Assembly (NCBI RefSeq): GCF_030652775.1
Contig: NZ_JAUSPS010000021.1
Coordinates: 1 to 53,313, forward strand
Origin: Acetobacterium sp.
GTDB taxonomy: Bacteria > Bacillota > Clostridia > Eubacteriales > Eubacteriaceae
Length of the DNA: 53,313 bases
Direction of reading: 5' to 3'
Shown: one piece after another, positions 9,478-18,458 of the stretch
Layout of the letters: every line of letters begins with the position of its first letter
Position numbering within the stretch: position 1 is the first letter of the stretch
The notes under the pieces: model-generated
Database searches by the model: none
The model's input: only the letters and a program-made list of their open reading frames with translations
Told to the model about the DNA's origin: nothing
Program-made: the position numbers and the translations under genes

Positions 9478-9506
9478 TTTACAATAGAAAATGTTTATGA
9501 TATACT
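9478..9506 (+). promoter_or_regulatory. Promoter of rpsO
   Basis: TTTACA (9478-9483), 17-bp spacer, TATACT (9501-9506). Initiation near 9513 gives a leader of about 80 nt before the rpsO ATG at 9595, with GAGGAG as ribosome binding site. Confidence 0.8.
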
Positions 9507-9507
9507 C

Positions 9508-9537
9508 ACTAAGTTAATACCATTCACTTAGTTTTTT
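9508..9537 (+). terminator. Terminator of the rimP-ribF operon
   Basis: ACTAAGT (9508-9514) pairs with ACTTAGT (9526-9532), followed by six T's. It overlaps the predicted rpsO transcription start, so only read-through from ribF would contain the whole stem. Confidence 0.75.
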
Positions 9538-9594
9538 GAAACTCCAACAAAATACTCGGTCTATGGCTAAATTAAAAAAACGAGGAGATTTTAA

Positions 9595-9861
9595 ATGATC
9601 AGTAAAGAATTAAAAGCACAGGTTGTCGAAGATTACAAAACACACGAAGGTGACACTGGTTCACCAGAAGTACAAATTGCATTGTTAACTGCACGGATCA
9701 ATGATCTTAATGGACATCTTCAAATCCATAAAAAAGATCATCATTCACGACGCGGTCTGCTGAAGCTGGTAGGACAGCGACGACGATTATTAACTTATCT
9801 GAAAAACAAAGATATCAACCGATATCGTGAACTAATCCAAAGATTAGGCTTAAGAAAATAA
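9595..9861 (+). CDS. rpsO: 30S ribosomal protein S15
   Basis: Primary 16S rRNA-binding protein of the 30S platform. The 88-residue sequence is a full-length S15: [19 protein letters not shown], the loop [19 protein letters not shown], and [13 protein letters not shown]. It has its own promoter and terminator, and a leader of about 80 nt that could carry S15 autoregulation, as is known for S15 leaders in several bacteria; I could not recognise a specific published motif there. Confidence 0.97.
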   Translation: MISKELKAQVVEDYKTHEGDTGSPEVQIALLTARINDLNGHLQIHKKDHHSRRGLLKLVGQRRRLLTYLKNKDINRYRELIQRLGLRK

Positions 9862-9865
9862 TTTG

Positions 9866-9892
9866 GGGCGGAGTATTCCGCCCTTTTTTTTT
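9866..9892 (+). terminator. Terminator after rpsO
   Basis: GGGCGGA (9866-9872) pairs with TCCGCCC (9877-9883), loop GTAT, followed by nine T's. Confidence 0.95.
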
Positions 9893-9905
9893 ACCTGAAG
9901 GTCTT

Positions 9906-9981
9906 CAATCCCAATGTGGGTAACTGTACCCTGATAGATTGTGGCCTTACACCAGATAGTGTCCAAAAGCACCACTTCTGG
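9906..9981 (+). promoter_or_regulatory. Structured leader upstream of pnp
   Basis: Two hairpins fill the gap between the rpsO terminator and pnp. The first has GGGTA (9918-9922) pairing with TACCC (9927-9931), enclosed by CAATC (9906-9910) with GATTG (9937-9941). The second pairs 9952-9961 with 9973-9981 (9 bp, one bulged T at 9957, 11-nt loop). PNPase mRNAs in enterobacteria carry a processed, autoregulated leader hairpin; whether this one works the same way is inference. Confidence 0.5.
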
Positions 9982-10008
9982 CGAATAATAATAGAAAGCG
10001 AGAAAAGA

Positions 10009-12087
10009 ATGAATATTTTTGAAACCCAAATTGCCGGACGACCGCTCCGCGTGGAGATTGGTGAGGTTGCACTCCTTGCAAAAGGCGCTGCCATGATTAG
10101 ATATGGAAAAACAGAAGTTTTAGCGGTTGTCTCTGCAGCTAAAAAGCCCCGGGAAGGCATGGATTTTTTCCCATTAAGCTGTGACTATGAAGAAAAACAA
10201 TATTCCGTCGGGAAATTTCCCGGTGGCTTTATAAAACGTGAAGGTCGGCCAACAGAAAGAGCCATTTTAAATTGCCGACTGATGGATCGCCCTATCAGAC
10301 CACTATTCCCCAAAGGCTTTAGAAATGAGGTTCAGGTTATCGCTACCGTTATGTCGGTTGATCAGGACAATGCCCCAGAAATAGCGGCTATGATTGGTGC
10401 CTCGATTGTTTTATCGATTTCTGATTTACCGTTCAATGGGCCCATTGGCTCGGTTGCAATCGGTTTGATTGACGGAGAGTACATTGTCAACCCAAATGAA
10501 GAACAACGAGCTATTAGTGATCTTAACTTAATTGTATCGGGAACCAAAGATGCGATTATGATGGTTGAGTCATCTTCCAATGAGATTTCTGAAACAGCGA
10601 TGCTGGAAGCCATTTTATTAGCACATGAAGAAATTAAAAAACTCGTTGCCTTCCAGGAAGAAATTATTGCCGCCGTTGGTAAGGCTAAAGCTGATTACCC
10701 AATTTTTGCACCATCAGAAGAAATCAAAGCTGAGATCATTGCGTTCCTGGGTGACCAATTAAGTGATGCTGTTAAAACGCCGGACAAAATGGAACGACTT
10801 GACAATATTGAAAAAATAAAAGAGCTGGTTAAAGATCATTTCTTAGAAATTTATCCGAATCAAAAAATAGAAATTGACGATGTGATCAGTTCGCTTGTTA
10901 AAAAAGAAATTCGTCGCATGATTCTTGAAGACCGTATTCGTCCCGACAATCGAAAAATGGATGAAATTCGTCAGATTACAGCCAAAATCGACTTTTTGGA
11001 AAGACCCCATGGTTCAGGATTATTCACCCGTGGTGAAACGCAGGTATTGTCGGTTGTAACCTTGGGTGTTCTTGGTGATGTGCAAAAACTAGACGGATTG
11101 TCTAATGAAGATTCTAAACGATATATTCACCATTATAACTTCCCATCATACAGTGTCGGGGAAGCCCGACCATCACGTGGCCCAGGCCGTCGTGAAATCG
11201 GACATGGAGCCCTGGCTGAACGAGCGCTGATTCCAGTGCTGCCATCGGAAGATGAATTCCCGTATGCAATTCGGGTCGTTTCTGAAGTATTAAGTTCTAA
11301 TGGTTCAACCTCCCAAGCCAGCGTTTGCGGTAGTTCGCTTTCGTTAATGGCTGCTGGAGTGCCATTAAAGGCACCAGTTGCTGGGATTGCCATGGGTCTG
11401 ATCAAAGAAGAAGACAAACTGGCGATTTTGTCCGATATTCAAGGTATGGAAGATTTCCTTGGTGACATGGACTTCAAGGTGGCCGGAACAGCTGACGGCA
11501 TCACTGCCATCCAGATGGATATTAAAATCGATGGCATCAACAAACAGATCCTTACCGAAGCACTGGAACAGGCCCGCATTGGCCGACTGCATATTCTTGG
11601 CATCATGAATGAAGAAATTGCTGAGTCCCGCAAAGACTTATCACCATATGCCCCACGAATCATTATTTTCCAGATCAAACCTGATAAAATCCGCGACGTC
11701 ATCGGTTCTGGCGGTAAGGTCATTAACAAAATTATTGATGACACCGGGGTTAAAATTGATATCGAAGATGATGGCCGAATTTTCATTGCGTCTGTGGATA
11801 CCGAATCTGGTAATCGAGCCAAGGAAATTATCGAAAATATTGTCCGAGAAGTTGAAGTTGGCGAAGTGTTAACCGGTAAGGTTGTCCGGATCATGAATTT
11901 TGGCGCCTTTGTTTCCCTGCCAGGGGGTAAGGATGGTTTAGTCCACATTTCTAAATTAGCCAATGAACGGGTCAACGCCGTTGAAGACGTGGTTAAAATC
12001 GGCGATGAAGTGACTGTTAAGGTTATGGAAATCGACGCTCAGGGCCGAATCAATCTTTCCCGAAAAGCAATGCTGCCAAAGGAATAA
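10009..12087 (+). CDS. pnp: Polyribonucleotide nucleotidyltransferase (PNPase)
   Basis: Phosphorolytic 3'-5' exoribonuclease, trimeric, in mRNA turnover. The 692-residue protein starts [19 protein letters not shown] and shows two RNase PH domains (the first with [21 protein letters not shown], the second with [17 protein letters not shown] and [14 protein letters not shown]), the KH domain ([16 protein letters not shown]) and the S1 domain ([18 protein letters not shown]). An in-frame ATG at 9916 would add 31 residues foreign to the family that overlap the structured leader, so I reject it. The ribosome binding site is weak (GAAAGCGAG). dut follows after 2 bases. Confidence 0.96.
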   Translation: MNIFETQIAGRPLRVEIGEVALLAKGAAMIRYGKTEVLAVVSAAKKPREGMDFFPLSCDYEEKQYSVGKFPGGFIKREGRPTERAILNCRLMDRPIRPLFPKGFRNEVQVIATVMSVDQDNAPEIAAMIGASIVLSISDLPFNGPIGSVAIGLIDGEYIVNPNEEQRAISDLNLIVSGTKDAIMMVESSSNEISETAMLEAILLAHEEIKKLVAFQEEIIAAVGKAKADYPIFAPSEEIKAEIIAFLGDQLSDAVKTPDKMERLDNIEKIKELVKDHFLEIYPNQKIEIDDVISSLVKKEIRRMILEDRIRPDNRKMDEIRQITAKIDFLERPHGSGLFTRGETQVLSVVTLGVLGDVQKLDGLSNEDSKRYIHHYNFPSYSVGEARPSRGPGRREIGHGALAERALIPVLPSEDEFPYAIRVVSEVLSSNGSTSQASVCGSSLSLMAAGVPLKAPVAGIAMGLIKEEDKLAILSDIQGMEDFLGDMDFKVAGTADGITAIQMDIKIDGINKQILTEALEQARIGRLHILGIMNEEIAESRKDLSPYAPRIIIFQIKPDKIRDVIGSGGKVINKIIDDTGVKIDIEDDGRIFIASVDTESGNRAKEIIENIVREVEVGEVLTGKVVRIMNFGAFVSLPGGKDGLVHISKLANERVNAVEDVVKIGDEVTVKVMEIDAQGRINLSRKAMLPKE

Positions 12088-12089
12088 TA

Positions 12090-12542
12090 ATGATCAAGAA
12101 TTATTCACTTAAAATACTTAACCAGTCGCAGTTTCCATTGCCAGAATATCAAACTATTGGTTCTTCTGGCGTGGATTTACGAGCAAATCTTGAGGCGAAA
12201 ATGATCATCATGCCCCATAAGGTTTACCAGATCCCAACCGGCATTTTTTTAGAAATGCCCATTGGCATTGAAGCCCAAATTCGTGCTCGAAGCGGATTGG
12301 CGCTAAAACATGGTTTGTCGCTGGTCAACGGTGTCGGTACCATTGATGCCGATTATCGTGGCGAAATTAAGATAATTCTGATAAACTTACTCGATAAACC
12401 TTATCAGCTAGAACCAGGCGAGCGGATTGCCCAAATGGTTTTTTCTGAGTATGTCAAGGCTGATTTTATCGAAGTTTTCAGCACTGAGGCATTGGCAGCC
12501 AGCGAACGTGGCGACGGTGGCTTTGGCCATTCCGGGAAATAA
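12090..12542 (+). CDS. dut: dUTP diphosphatase
   Basis: Trimeric dUTPase that hydrolyses dUTP to dUMP, keeping uracil out of DNA and supplying dTMP synthesis. All five motifs are visible in 150 residues: SSGVDLRAN (1), RARSGLAL (2), LVNGVGTIDADYRGEI (3), GERIAQMVF (4) and the C-terminal flap RGDGGFGHSGK (5). The start is 2 bases behind pnp with no ribosome binding site of its own, so translation is probably coupled to pnp. A terminator lies about 90 bases downstream. Confidence 0.95.
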   Translation: MIKNYSLKILNQSQFPLPEYQTIGSSGVDLRANLEAKMIIMPHKVYQIPTGIFLEMPIGIEAQIRARSGLALKHGLSLVNGVGTIDADYRGEIKIILINLLDKPYQLEPGERIAQMVFSEYVKADFIEVFSTEALAASERGDGGFGHSGK

Positions 12543-12631
12543 AGTGCTGCGGATCGTAAAAATAAGCTAAAGTCATGGACCTTCATTGATTGCTGCACCG
12601 CTTTCTAATTTTATCTTTATAACACAATCTC

Positions 12632-12657
12632 AAGGTGCAGGTTTACCTGCACCTTTT
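12632..12657 (+). terminator. Terminator after dut
   Basis: AAGGTGCAGG (12632-12641) pairs perfectly with CCTGCACCTT (12646-12655), loop TTTA, with a short T-run. It closes the pnp-dut unit. Confidence 0.85.
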
Positions 12658-12718
12658 ATCATATCTTTTATTACGATCATTTAATATAAATTCGTCTAAT
12701 ATAATTTCAAGGAGCATA

Positions 12719-15190
12719 ATGGCAACAAATAAAAACACCGCAAAAAAACCAAATCAGAACAAATCAAATAAAAGTAGGGCTAAAAAGAAACCAGCCGCTA
12801 AAACAACGAAGCGTTTTTCGGTCAGTAATTTGGCAGTCGGGATCTTCTTAATTGTCCTGGGCGTTTTTTCTATTTATGCCTATATCGACTTTAATGCCGG
12901 GATGGTGGGAAATTTTGTCAGTCAGGCCTTTAGCTATTGTTTCGGTGCGCTCACTATTTTTATGTCGCTTTTCATATTTGCCCTTGGGGTGGTACTATGC
13001 CTGAATAAAATTGATGATTGGGCCACAACATTTGTGCTAGTCTTTTTATTGTTTGTGAACATGATGATCGGTTTTACTGTTAATGCCCCAAATCTGATGG
13101 ACTATAGCATCCCTGAGCTGTTCAGTTTAGCCCAATATGGTCAATATGGTGGCATTATCGGTATTCTGCTGGCAGTGCTGTTTATTAAGCTGTTTGCTGT
13201 GAAAGGCACGCTGCTACTGGTTATTATAAGTTCGGCAATTATCTTAATTTTTATTTTCAGAAACAGACTAAAAAAATATTTAAACCAAATCAAGGATAGA
13301 AGTGAAAATTCTCCGCCACTCAAAGATCGCCTCAAAGATCGAATCGATGCGATTCGAGACAAACAGCGGATCAAAAAAGAAGTTAAAGCCACCAAAGAAC
13401 GCACCTCTGAAACCACACTGATCCCAATGGTCGGCGATTTTGATGACAATACGCCATTGTTCGAACCCTATCAGATCAATGAGTCTAATCAGCACCATCA
13501 GGGATCTGACAAACCACTGTTTGAACCAGTAACTGGGGTCATCCCGCCGGCAAAAAAGAAAGCAAAACAAGATCCTTTTGGTTTTATTGAAGAAGATGTG
13601 AATGAACAAGAGACTCCCATGAAAATTCATGAAAACTTCTTAAAACCGCCTAATTTTGACGATTTTGGATCCCCCAAAAAAGATTCTAGTAAAGATTCGA
13701 AAAAAGCAAAAATAAATGATGCTGAAACAAAGGTTTTAGACTTAGCAGCAGTCAATTTCGAAACAGATGCTGAGGAATATACCTTTCCTTCCTTAGATCT
13801 TTTAAACCCGCCGGCAGTTAAGAAGAAATCAAAAAAAGATGATGTAATCAAAAAAGCTAAAATCATTGAAGAGACCTTGAAGAATTTTGGGGTAAAAGCT
13901 AAAATCGTCGAGGTCAATGTTGGCCCCAGTATTACCCGTTTTGAATTACAGCTTGATCCAGGGGTCAAGGTCAATAAATTCGTTAATCTATCCAGTGATT
14001 TAGCGCTTAGTCTGGCCACCTCAGATATTCGCATTGAGGCGCCGATTCCCGGGAAAGCGGCGGTCGGTATTGAAGTTCCTAACGATATTTCTGAAATTGT
14101 AGGCCTACGGGAAATCATCGAAACCCCACAATTTATTAACAGCAAGAGTCCGTTGACCTTCGCCCTGGGTAAAACCCTTTCGGGCGAAAATGTCATTGGT
14201 GACATCGGCAAAATGCCCCACGTGCTGATTGCCGGATCAACAGGATCCGGTAAAAGCGTCTGTATCAATAGCATCATTGTCAGTCTGATCTTTAAATCAT
14301 CTCCGGAAGAACTGCGTTTTATTATGATCGATCCCAAAATGGTAGAATTGAACCAATACAACGCCATTCCGCATCTGCTGATTCCGGTGGTGACGGATCC
14401 TAAAAAAGCATCATACGCCCTCAACTGGGGATTAAAAGAAATGACCGATCGTTATATGCTCTTCAAAGAAGCTGGGGTTCGGGATATTGAAGGATATAAC
14501 GAACACATGACCAAATCAGGAGAAAAGAAATTACCGCGGATTGTGATCGTCATCGATGAGTTGGCCGATCTAATGATTACCTCGCCAAAAGAATGCGAAA
14601 ATGCCATTTGCCGGATCGCCCAATTGGCAAGAGCCTGCGGTATTCACCTGATCATCGCAACGCAACGGCCATCAGTAGATGTCATCACCGGTTTGATCAA
14701 AGCCAATATCCCCTCGCGGATTGCCTTTTCGGTGGCCTCTAACACCGATTCCCGGACAATTCTTGATACTGGCGGAGCTGAAAAACTGCTAGGCAAGGGT
14801 GATATGCTGTATTATCCAGTTGGACAATCGAAACCGACCCGGGTACAATGTACCTATGTATCCGATTCTGAGATCAATGCAGTTATTGATGCTGTTAAGA
14901 TTAAAAAGGGGATGCAGTATGATGCCGCCATCGAAGAAGCCATTTCCCAGGAACCTGAAGAAAAAACGCAAAGTCGGGAAGGCGACGTCCTGCTCGAAGA
15001 TGCTCTCAATATCGCCTTTGAATACAACCAACTGTCGACCTCGATGCTCCAGCGAAAATTACAGGTTGGTTATGCCCGGGCGGGTCGAATTATTGATGAT
15101 CTTGAGGAACGGGGAATTATTTCCGGTCCGAATGGCAGCAAGCCCCGGCAAATATTGATTACAGAAGATGAATTTAAAAAGAGAGAGTAG
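12719..15190 (+). CDS. ftsK: DNA translocase FtsK/SpoIIIE
   Basis: Membrane-anchored hexameric ATPase that pumps DNA through the closing septum. 823 residues: a Lys/Asn/Ala-rich cytoplasmic start, four to five hydrophobic segments (about residues 38-185), a charged linker, then the RecA-type motor with Walker A GSTGSGKS at residues 506-513 and Walker B IVIVIDELADLM. The C-terminal winged-helix gamma domain (STSMLQRKLQVGYARAGRIIDDLEERG in part) reads DNA polarity sequences. I start at ATG 12719 because AAGGAG (12709-12714) precedes it; an upstream GTG at 12635 lies inside the dut terminator stem. Sequence alone does not tell FtsK from SpoIIIE use. Confidence 0.94.
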   Translation: MATNKNTAKKPNQNKSNKSRAKKKPAAKTTKRFSVSNLAVGIFLIVLGVFSIYAYIDFNAGMVGNFVSQAFSYCFGALTIFMSLFIFALGVVLCLNKIDDWATTFVLVFLLFVNMMIGFTVNAPNLMDYSIPELFSLAQYGQYGGIIGILLAVLFIKLFAVKGTLLLVIISSAIILIFIFRNRLKKYLNQIKDRSENSPPLKDRLKDRIDAIRDKQRIKKEVKATKERTSETTLIPMVGDFDDNTPLFEPYQINESNQHHQGSDKPLFEPVTGVIPPAKKKAKQDPFGFIEEDVNEQETPMKIHENFLKPPNFDDFGSPKKDSSKDSKKAKINDAETKVLDLAAVNFETDAEEYTFPSLDLLNPPAVKKKSKKDDVIKKAKIIEETLKNFGVKAKIVEVNVGPSITRFELQLDPGVKVNKFVNLSSDLALSLATSDIRIEAPIPGKAAVGIEVPNDISEIVGLREIIETPQFINSKSPLTFALGKTLSGENVIGDIGKMPHVLIAGSTGSGKSVCINSIIVSLIFKSSPEELRFIMIDPKMVELNQYNAIPHLLIPVVTDPKKASYALNWGLKEMTDRYMLFKEAGVRDIEGYNEHMTKSGEKKLPRIVIVIDELADLMITSPKECENAICRIAQLARACGIHLIIATQRPSVDVITGLIKANIPSRIAFSVASNTDSRTILDTGGAEKLLGKGDMLYYPVGQSKPTRVQCTYVSDSEINAVIDAVKIKKGMQYDAAIEEAISQEPEEKTQSREGDVLLEDALNIAFEYNQLSTSMLQRKLQVGYARAGRIIDDLEERGIISGPNGSKPRQILITEDEFKKRE

Positions 15191-15196
15191 GTAAAT

Positions 15197-16567
15197 ATGA
15201 AGACTGTTCACATGACAACATTGGGATGTGATAAAAATACCATTGACTCAGAAATGATGCTGGGTTTAATTGCAGAAAAAAATTACGATATTATCGACGA
15301 TCCCAAAGCGGCAGACATTATTATTGTCAACACCTGTTGTTTTATCCAATCGGCAAAAGAACAATCCATTGATTTCATTCTGGAATACGTCGACTATAAA
15401 AATTCGGGATTATGTCAACTGCTGATTGTTGCCGGATGCATGGCTGAGCGATACCATCAAGAACTTGCTGCTGAAATTCCCGAAGTCGACGGATTTTTAG
15501 GGGTTGGTCATTTCGACAATATTCTGGAATTAATCACTTATCTGGAAACCACTGATCATAATGATCAGCAGATCAATGAAAAATACCGAAATGAAAACCA
15601 GTTTTTCGGCGATATTGATAAAGAAATCATTGAAGCCCGGCGATATATCCGGGAAGGCACGGTGTCGACCTTTGTCCGCATCAGTGAGGGCTGCGATCAC
15701 GGCTGTACCTATTGCGTAATACCCAAAATCAGGGGTAAATACCGCAGCCGCCGCAGCCGGGAGATTTTTAATGAACTCCAAAACCTCCAAGAACGAGGAA
15801 TCACAGAAATTATTCTGATTGGACAGGACATTGCTCCCTATGGTAAAGATCTTGATGAAGATTTTGATCTGCCAAAGCTGCTGGAAAAAATTGCCACGGA
15901 GTTTGATTTCACCTGGATTCGGATGATGTATCTCTACCCGGAAGGCATCACCGACAAATTGCTGACGACGGTCAAACAACATCCGGCGATCTGCCAATAC
16001 TTCGACATTCCACTGCAGCATCTTAATGATACGGTTTTAAAACGGATGGGCCGAAAGATGAACTTTGCGCAAATCAGCGCTCTGATTCACAAGATCCGCA
16101 CGACGCTGCCGGAGGCTGTGCTGCGAACCTCAATCATCACTGGCTTTCCGGGAGAGACAGCGGATCAGCATGATGACCTGATTAAAAAAATTAAACTGTT
16201 GCCTTTTGATCATTTAGGGGTATTTAAATATTCACAGGAAGAAAATACCCCGGCTGCTGAATTCGAAAATCAAATTTCAGAAGATGAAAAAGAAAAACGC
16301 TATAATGAAATTATGATCACTCAACAAGCTATTTCGCACGCTAATAAACAACGTTTTATCGGTAAAACCCTGCCAGTGCTCATCGAAGGGATGGAAGAAG
16401 ATACATACTTGGGGCGTTTTTATGGTGACGCCCCGGAAATTGATGGAACTGTTTTTGTCGACAGCAACGATACCCCCTTAACAATCGGAAATTTTTATTC
16501 CGTTAAGATAGTCAATGCCTTAGAATATGATTTGATAGGAGATATTGAAAATGAATTTACCAAATAA
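15197..16567 (+). CDS. rimO: Ribosomal protein S12 methylthiotransferase RimO
   Basis: Radical SAM enzyme that adds a methylthio group to an Asp of ribosomal protein S12. The 456-residue protein has the N-terminal UPF0004 domain (TLGCDKNTIDSEMMLG, NTCCFI, VAGCMAERY, supplying the cysteines of the auxiliary 4Fe-4S cluster), the radical SAM motif CDHGCTYC (Cys166, 170, 173) and a C-terminal TRAM domain. The LGCDKN motif, rather than the LGCKVN type of MiaB/MtaB, supports RimO. It starts 6 bases after ftsK and overlaps pgsA by 17 bases. Confidence 0.93.
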   Translation: MKTVHMTTLGCDKNTIDSEMMLGLIAEKNYDIIDDPKAADIIIVNTCCFIQSAKEQSIDFILEYVDYKNSGLCQLLIVAGCMAERYHQELAAEIPEVDGFLGVGHFDNILELITYLETTDHNDQQINEKYRNENQFFGDIDKEIIEARRYIREGTVSTFVRISEGCDHGCTYCVIPKIRGKYRSRRSREIFNELQNLQERGITEIILIGQDIAPYGKDLDEDFDLPKLLEKIATEFDFTWIRMMYLYPEGITDKLLTTVKQHPAICQYFDIPLQHLNDTVLKRMGRKMNFAQISALIHKIRTTLPEAVLRTSIITGFPGETADQHDDLIKKIKLLPFDHLGVFKYSQEENTPAAEFENQISEDEKEKRYNEIMITQQAISHANKQRFIGKTLPVLIEGMEEDTYLGRFYGDAPEIDGTVFVDSNDTPLTIGNFYSVKIVNALEYDLIGDIENEFTK

Positions 16568-17090
16568 GATTACCGTTGTCAGAATGGTCATGATTCCGTT
16601 CTTCATCGCAGCCTTGCTGATTGATTTTCCCTACCATCAGCCCCTTGCTGCGGCCTTGTTTATTATCGCCTCCTTAACCGATAGTCTCGATGGTTATCTG
16701 GCCCGAAGCCGAAACCTGGTTACTGATTTTGGAAAATTCATGGATCCCCTGGCGGATAAATTACTAGTTTGCTCAGCGCTGATCTGTTTTGTCCAATTGG
16801 GCTCGGTGCCGGCCTGGATGGTTATTATTATCATTGCCCGAGAATTTGCCATTACCGGCTTGCGTTCATTGGCAGCAGCCGATGGTATTATCATTGCCGC
16901 CAGCAAATGGGGGAAAGCAAAAACGATTTCCCAAATGATCGCCATCATCCTGATTCTTTTTGGAAATTGGCCATTCTCACTGATCAATATTCCGGCGGCT
17001 ACGATTATGATGTATGTTGCTACCATTCTTACCTTATATTCCGGAATTGATTATATTATCCTGAATAAAAAAGTATTTCGTTCTATGTAA
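16551..17090 (+). CDS. pgsA: CDP-diacylglycerol--glycerol-3-phosphate 3-phosphatidyltransferase
   Basis: Integral membrane enzyme making phosphatidylglycerol phosphate, the first step to PG and cardiolipin. The 179-residue protein has the CDP-alcohol phosphatidyltransferase signature spread over DSLDGYLARSRNLVTDFG and FMDPLADK, and several hydrophobic segments. ATG 16551 is chosen because AGGAG (16537-16541) is 9 bases upstream; a TTG at 16545 is too close to it. The rimO-pgsA overlap of 17 bases suggests coupling. The rimO-pgsA-cinA-recA order is common in Firmicutes. Confidence 0.94.
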   Translation: MNLPNKITVVRMVMIPFFIAALLIDFPYHQPLAAALFIIASLTDSLDGYLARSRNLVTDFGKFMDPLADKLLVCSALICFVQLGSVPAWMVIIIIAREFAITGLRSLAAADGIIIAASKWGKAKTISQMIAIILILFGNWPFSLINIPAATIMMYVATILTLYSGIDYIILNKKVFRSM

Positions 17091-17120
17091 TTGACAAACT
17101 CGCATTAATCCACTTAATAT
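17091..17120 (+). promoter_or_regulatory. Probable promoter of cinA
   Basis: TTGACA (17091-17096) directly after the pgsA stop, 18-bp spacer, TAATAT (17115-17120; 4 of 6 consensus bases). Confidence 0.5.
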
Positions 17121-17154
17121 TAAAACCGATTAAGACTTTGAAAGGAAACAAATA

Positions 17155-18396
17155 ATGAAATGTGAATTGATTTCTGTCGGCACTGAGCTGTTAGTGGGTG
17201 ATACCCTCAACACCAATGTCCAATTTTTATCCCGGGAGTTGTCTCTCTTAGGCATTCCAGTGTATTTTCACACTACGGTTGGCGATAACCCGAAACGTTT
17301 GGAAGAAGCGGTCAGAATTGCCTTTAACCGCAGTGATCTGATTATCACGACTGGGGGGCTGGGACCTACACAGGATGATTTAACCAAAGAAGTCATTGCC
17401 GATATTTTCAAAAGAAAGCTAATCCAAGATGAAAAGACCAAGGAAGATTTGCTGCAATACTTTACCAACCGGGAATTTACGATGACCCCCAATAATCTTA
17501 AGCAGACTTTTATCCCGGAAACCGCTGAGATTTTATTTAATCCCTGCGGCACTGCCCCAGGGATCCTCTTAAAAGAACAGGGTCGGATAATTATCATGCT
17601 CCCAGGACCGCCACGAGAAATGACCCGGGTTTTTGAAGAAGCGGTCTTGCCGATTTTAAAACAGGACAATAAACAACTGGTAATCTCGCGTTATTATAAT
17701 TTATCGGACATCGGCGAGTCGGCGGCCGAAGATCGCCTGCTGGATCTTATCGATACCCAGATCAATCCAACTATTGCCACCTATGCTAAGATGGGCGAAG
17801 TGCTGATCCGAATTACTGCCAATGGTAATGATGAAAATGAAATGAACGCCTTGCTTGATCACTACGAAGAGATTATGCTTTCTCGTTTTGAAGACAATAT
17901 CTTTTCATTTTCAAAGGAATCCCTCCAGGTAACCGTATGTAAATTATTAGTGGAAAGAAATATCACCCTGGCTACCGCCGAATCCTGCACCGGCGGCTTG
18001 ATTGCCTCCCAACTGACCGAATACCCGGGTATTTCTAAAGTTTTTGGAACCGGCCTGGTGAGCTATTCAAATGAAGCAAAAATTAACCTGTTGGGGGTAA
18101 AAAAAGAAACCCTGGAAATTTATGGAGCAGTCAGTACCGAAACAGCCGCAGAAATGTGTGAAAACCTGCAAAAGATTTCGCAATCGATGCTCAGTATTTC
18201 AGTTACCGGCATTGCCGGCCCAGATGGGGGCAGTGAAGAAAAACCGGTCGGGCTTGTCTATATTGGCGTATGCTTTGACGGAAAAACCAACGTTTATCAC
18301 TATCACTTTAATGGCGATCGAAAAGTTGTTCAACAAAAAACTGCCAATAAAGTCTTTCATCTGATCCGGAAAACCATAGTTGACAAATCCAAATAA
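17155..18396 (+). CDS. cinA: CinA family protein (nicotinamide-nucleotide amidohydrolase / competence-damage protein)
   Basis: 413 residues with two domains. The N-terminal MoaB/MogA-like COG1058 domain has ISVGTELLVGDTLNTN and TTGGLGPTQDDLTKE; the C-terminal CinA domain has TLATAESCTGGLIASQLTEYPG and SVTGIAGPDGGSEEKPVGLVYIG. The C-domain deamidates nicotinamide mononucleotide in the pyridine nucleotide cycle, and the N-domain has ADP-ribose pyrophosphatase activity in several homologues. Competence itself cannot be inferred. GAAAGGAAA precedes the ATG. The recA -35 box lies inside its last codons. Confidence 0.93.
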   Translation: MKCELISVGTELLVGDTLNTNVQFLSRELSLLGIPVYFHTTVGDNPKRLEEAVRIAFNRSDLIITTGGLGPTQDDLTKEVIADIFKRKLIQDEKTKEDLLQYFTNREFTMTPNNLKQTFIPETAEILFNPCGTAPGILLKEQGRIIIMLPGPPREMTRVFEEAVLPILKQDNKQLVISRYYNLSDIGESAAEDRLLDLIDTQINPTIATYAKMGEVLIRITANGNDENEMNALLDHYEEIMLSRFEDNIFSFSKESLQVTVCKLLVERNITLATAESCTGGLIASQLTEYPGISKVFGTGLVSYSNEAKINLLGVKKETLEIYGAVSTETAAEMCENLQKISQSMLSISVTGIAGPDGGSEEKPVGLVYIGVCFDGKTNVYHYHFNGDRKVVQQKTANKVFHLIRKTIVDKSK

Positions 18397-18408
18397 AATA
18401 GATATAAT
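18380..18408 (+). promoter_or_regulatory. Consensus promoter of recA
   Basis: TTGACA (18380-18385), 17-bp spacer, TATAAT (18403-18408): a full consensus match. The -35 lies in the end of cinA. Confidence 0.93.
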
Positions 18409-18421
18409 AAAAAAAAGAACG

Positions 18422-18435
18422 AGAACGAATGTTCT
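18422..18435 (+). promoter_or_regulatory. LexA (SOS) operator of recA
   Basis: AGAACGAATGTTCT contains the GAAC-N4-GTTC core of the Firmicute LexA box with 5-bp inverted arms. It starts 14 bases after the -10 box, where bound LexA would block polymerase leaving the promoter. No lexA gene is in the window. Confidence 0.88.
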
Positions 18436-18458
18436 AATAAAGAATAGGGTGGTTACAA

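Noticed and set aside
9916-10008. N-terminal extension of PNPase
   Set aside because: The 31 residues are unlike the family and correspond to structured leader RNA; ATG 10009 gives the canonical start.
12635-12718. N-terminal extension of FtsK from a GTG
   Set aside because: The GTG lies in a terminator stem; ATG 12719 has a ribosome binding site and normal N-terminus.
13627-14424. Minus-strand frame of 265 codons inside ftsK
   Set aside because: Antisense shadow of a strongly conserved motor domain; Ser/Leu-rich composition, no ribosome binding site.
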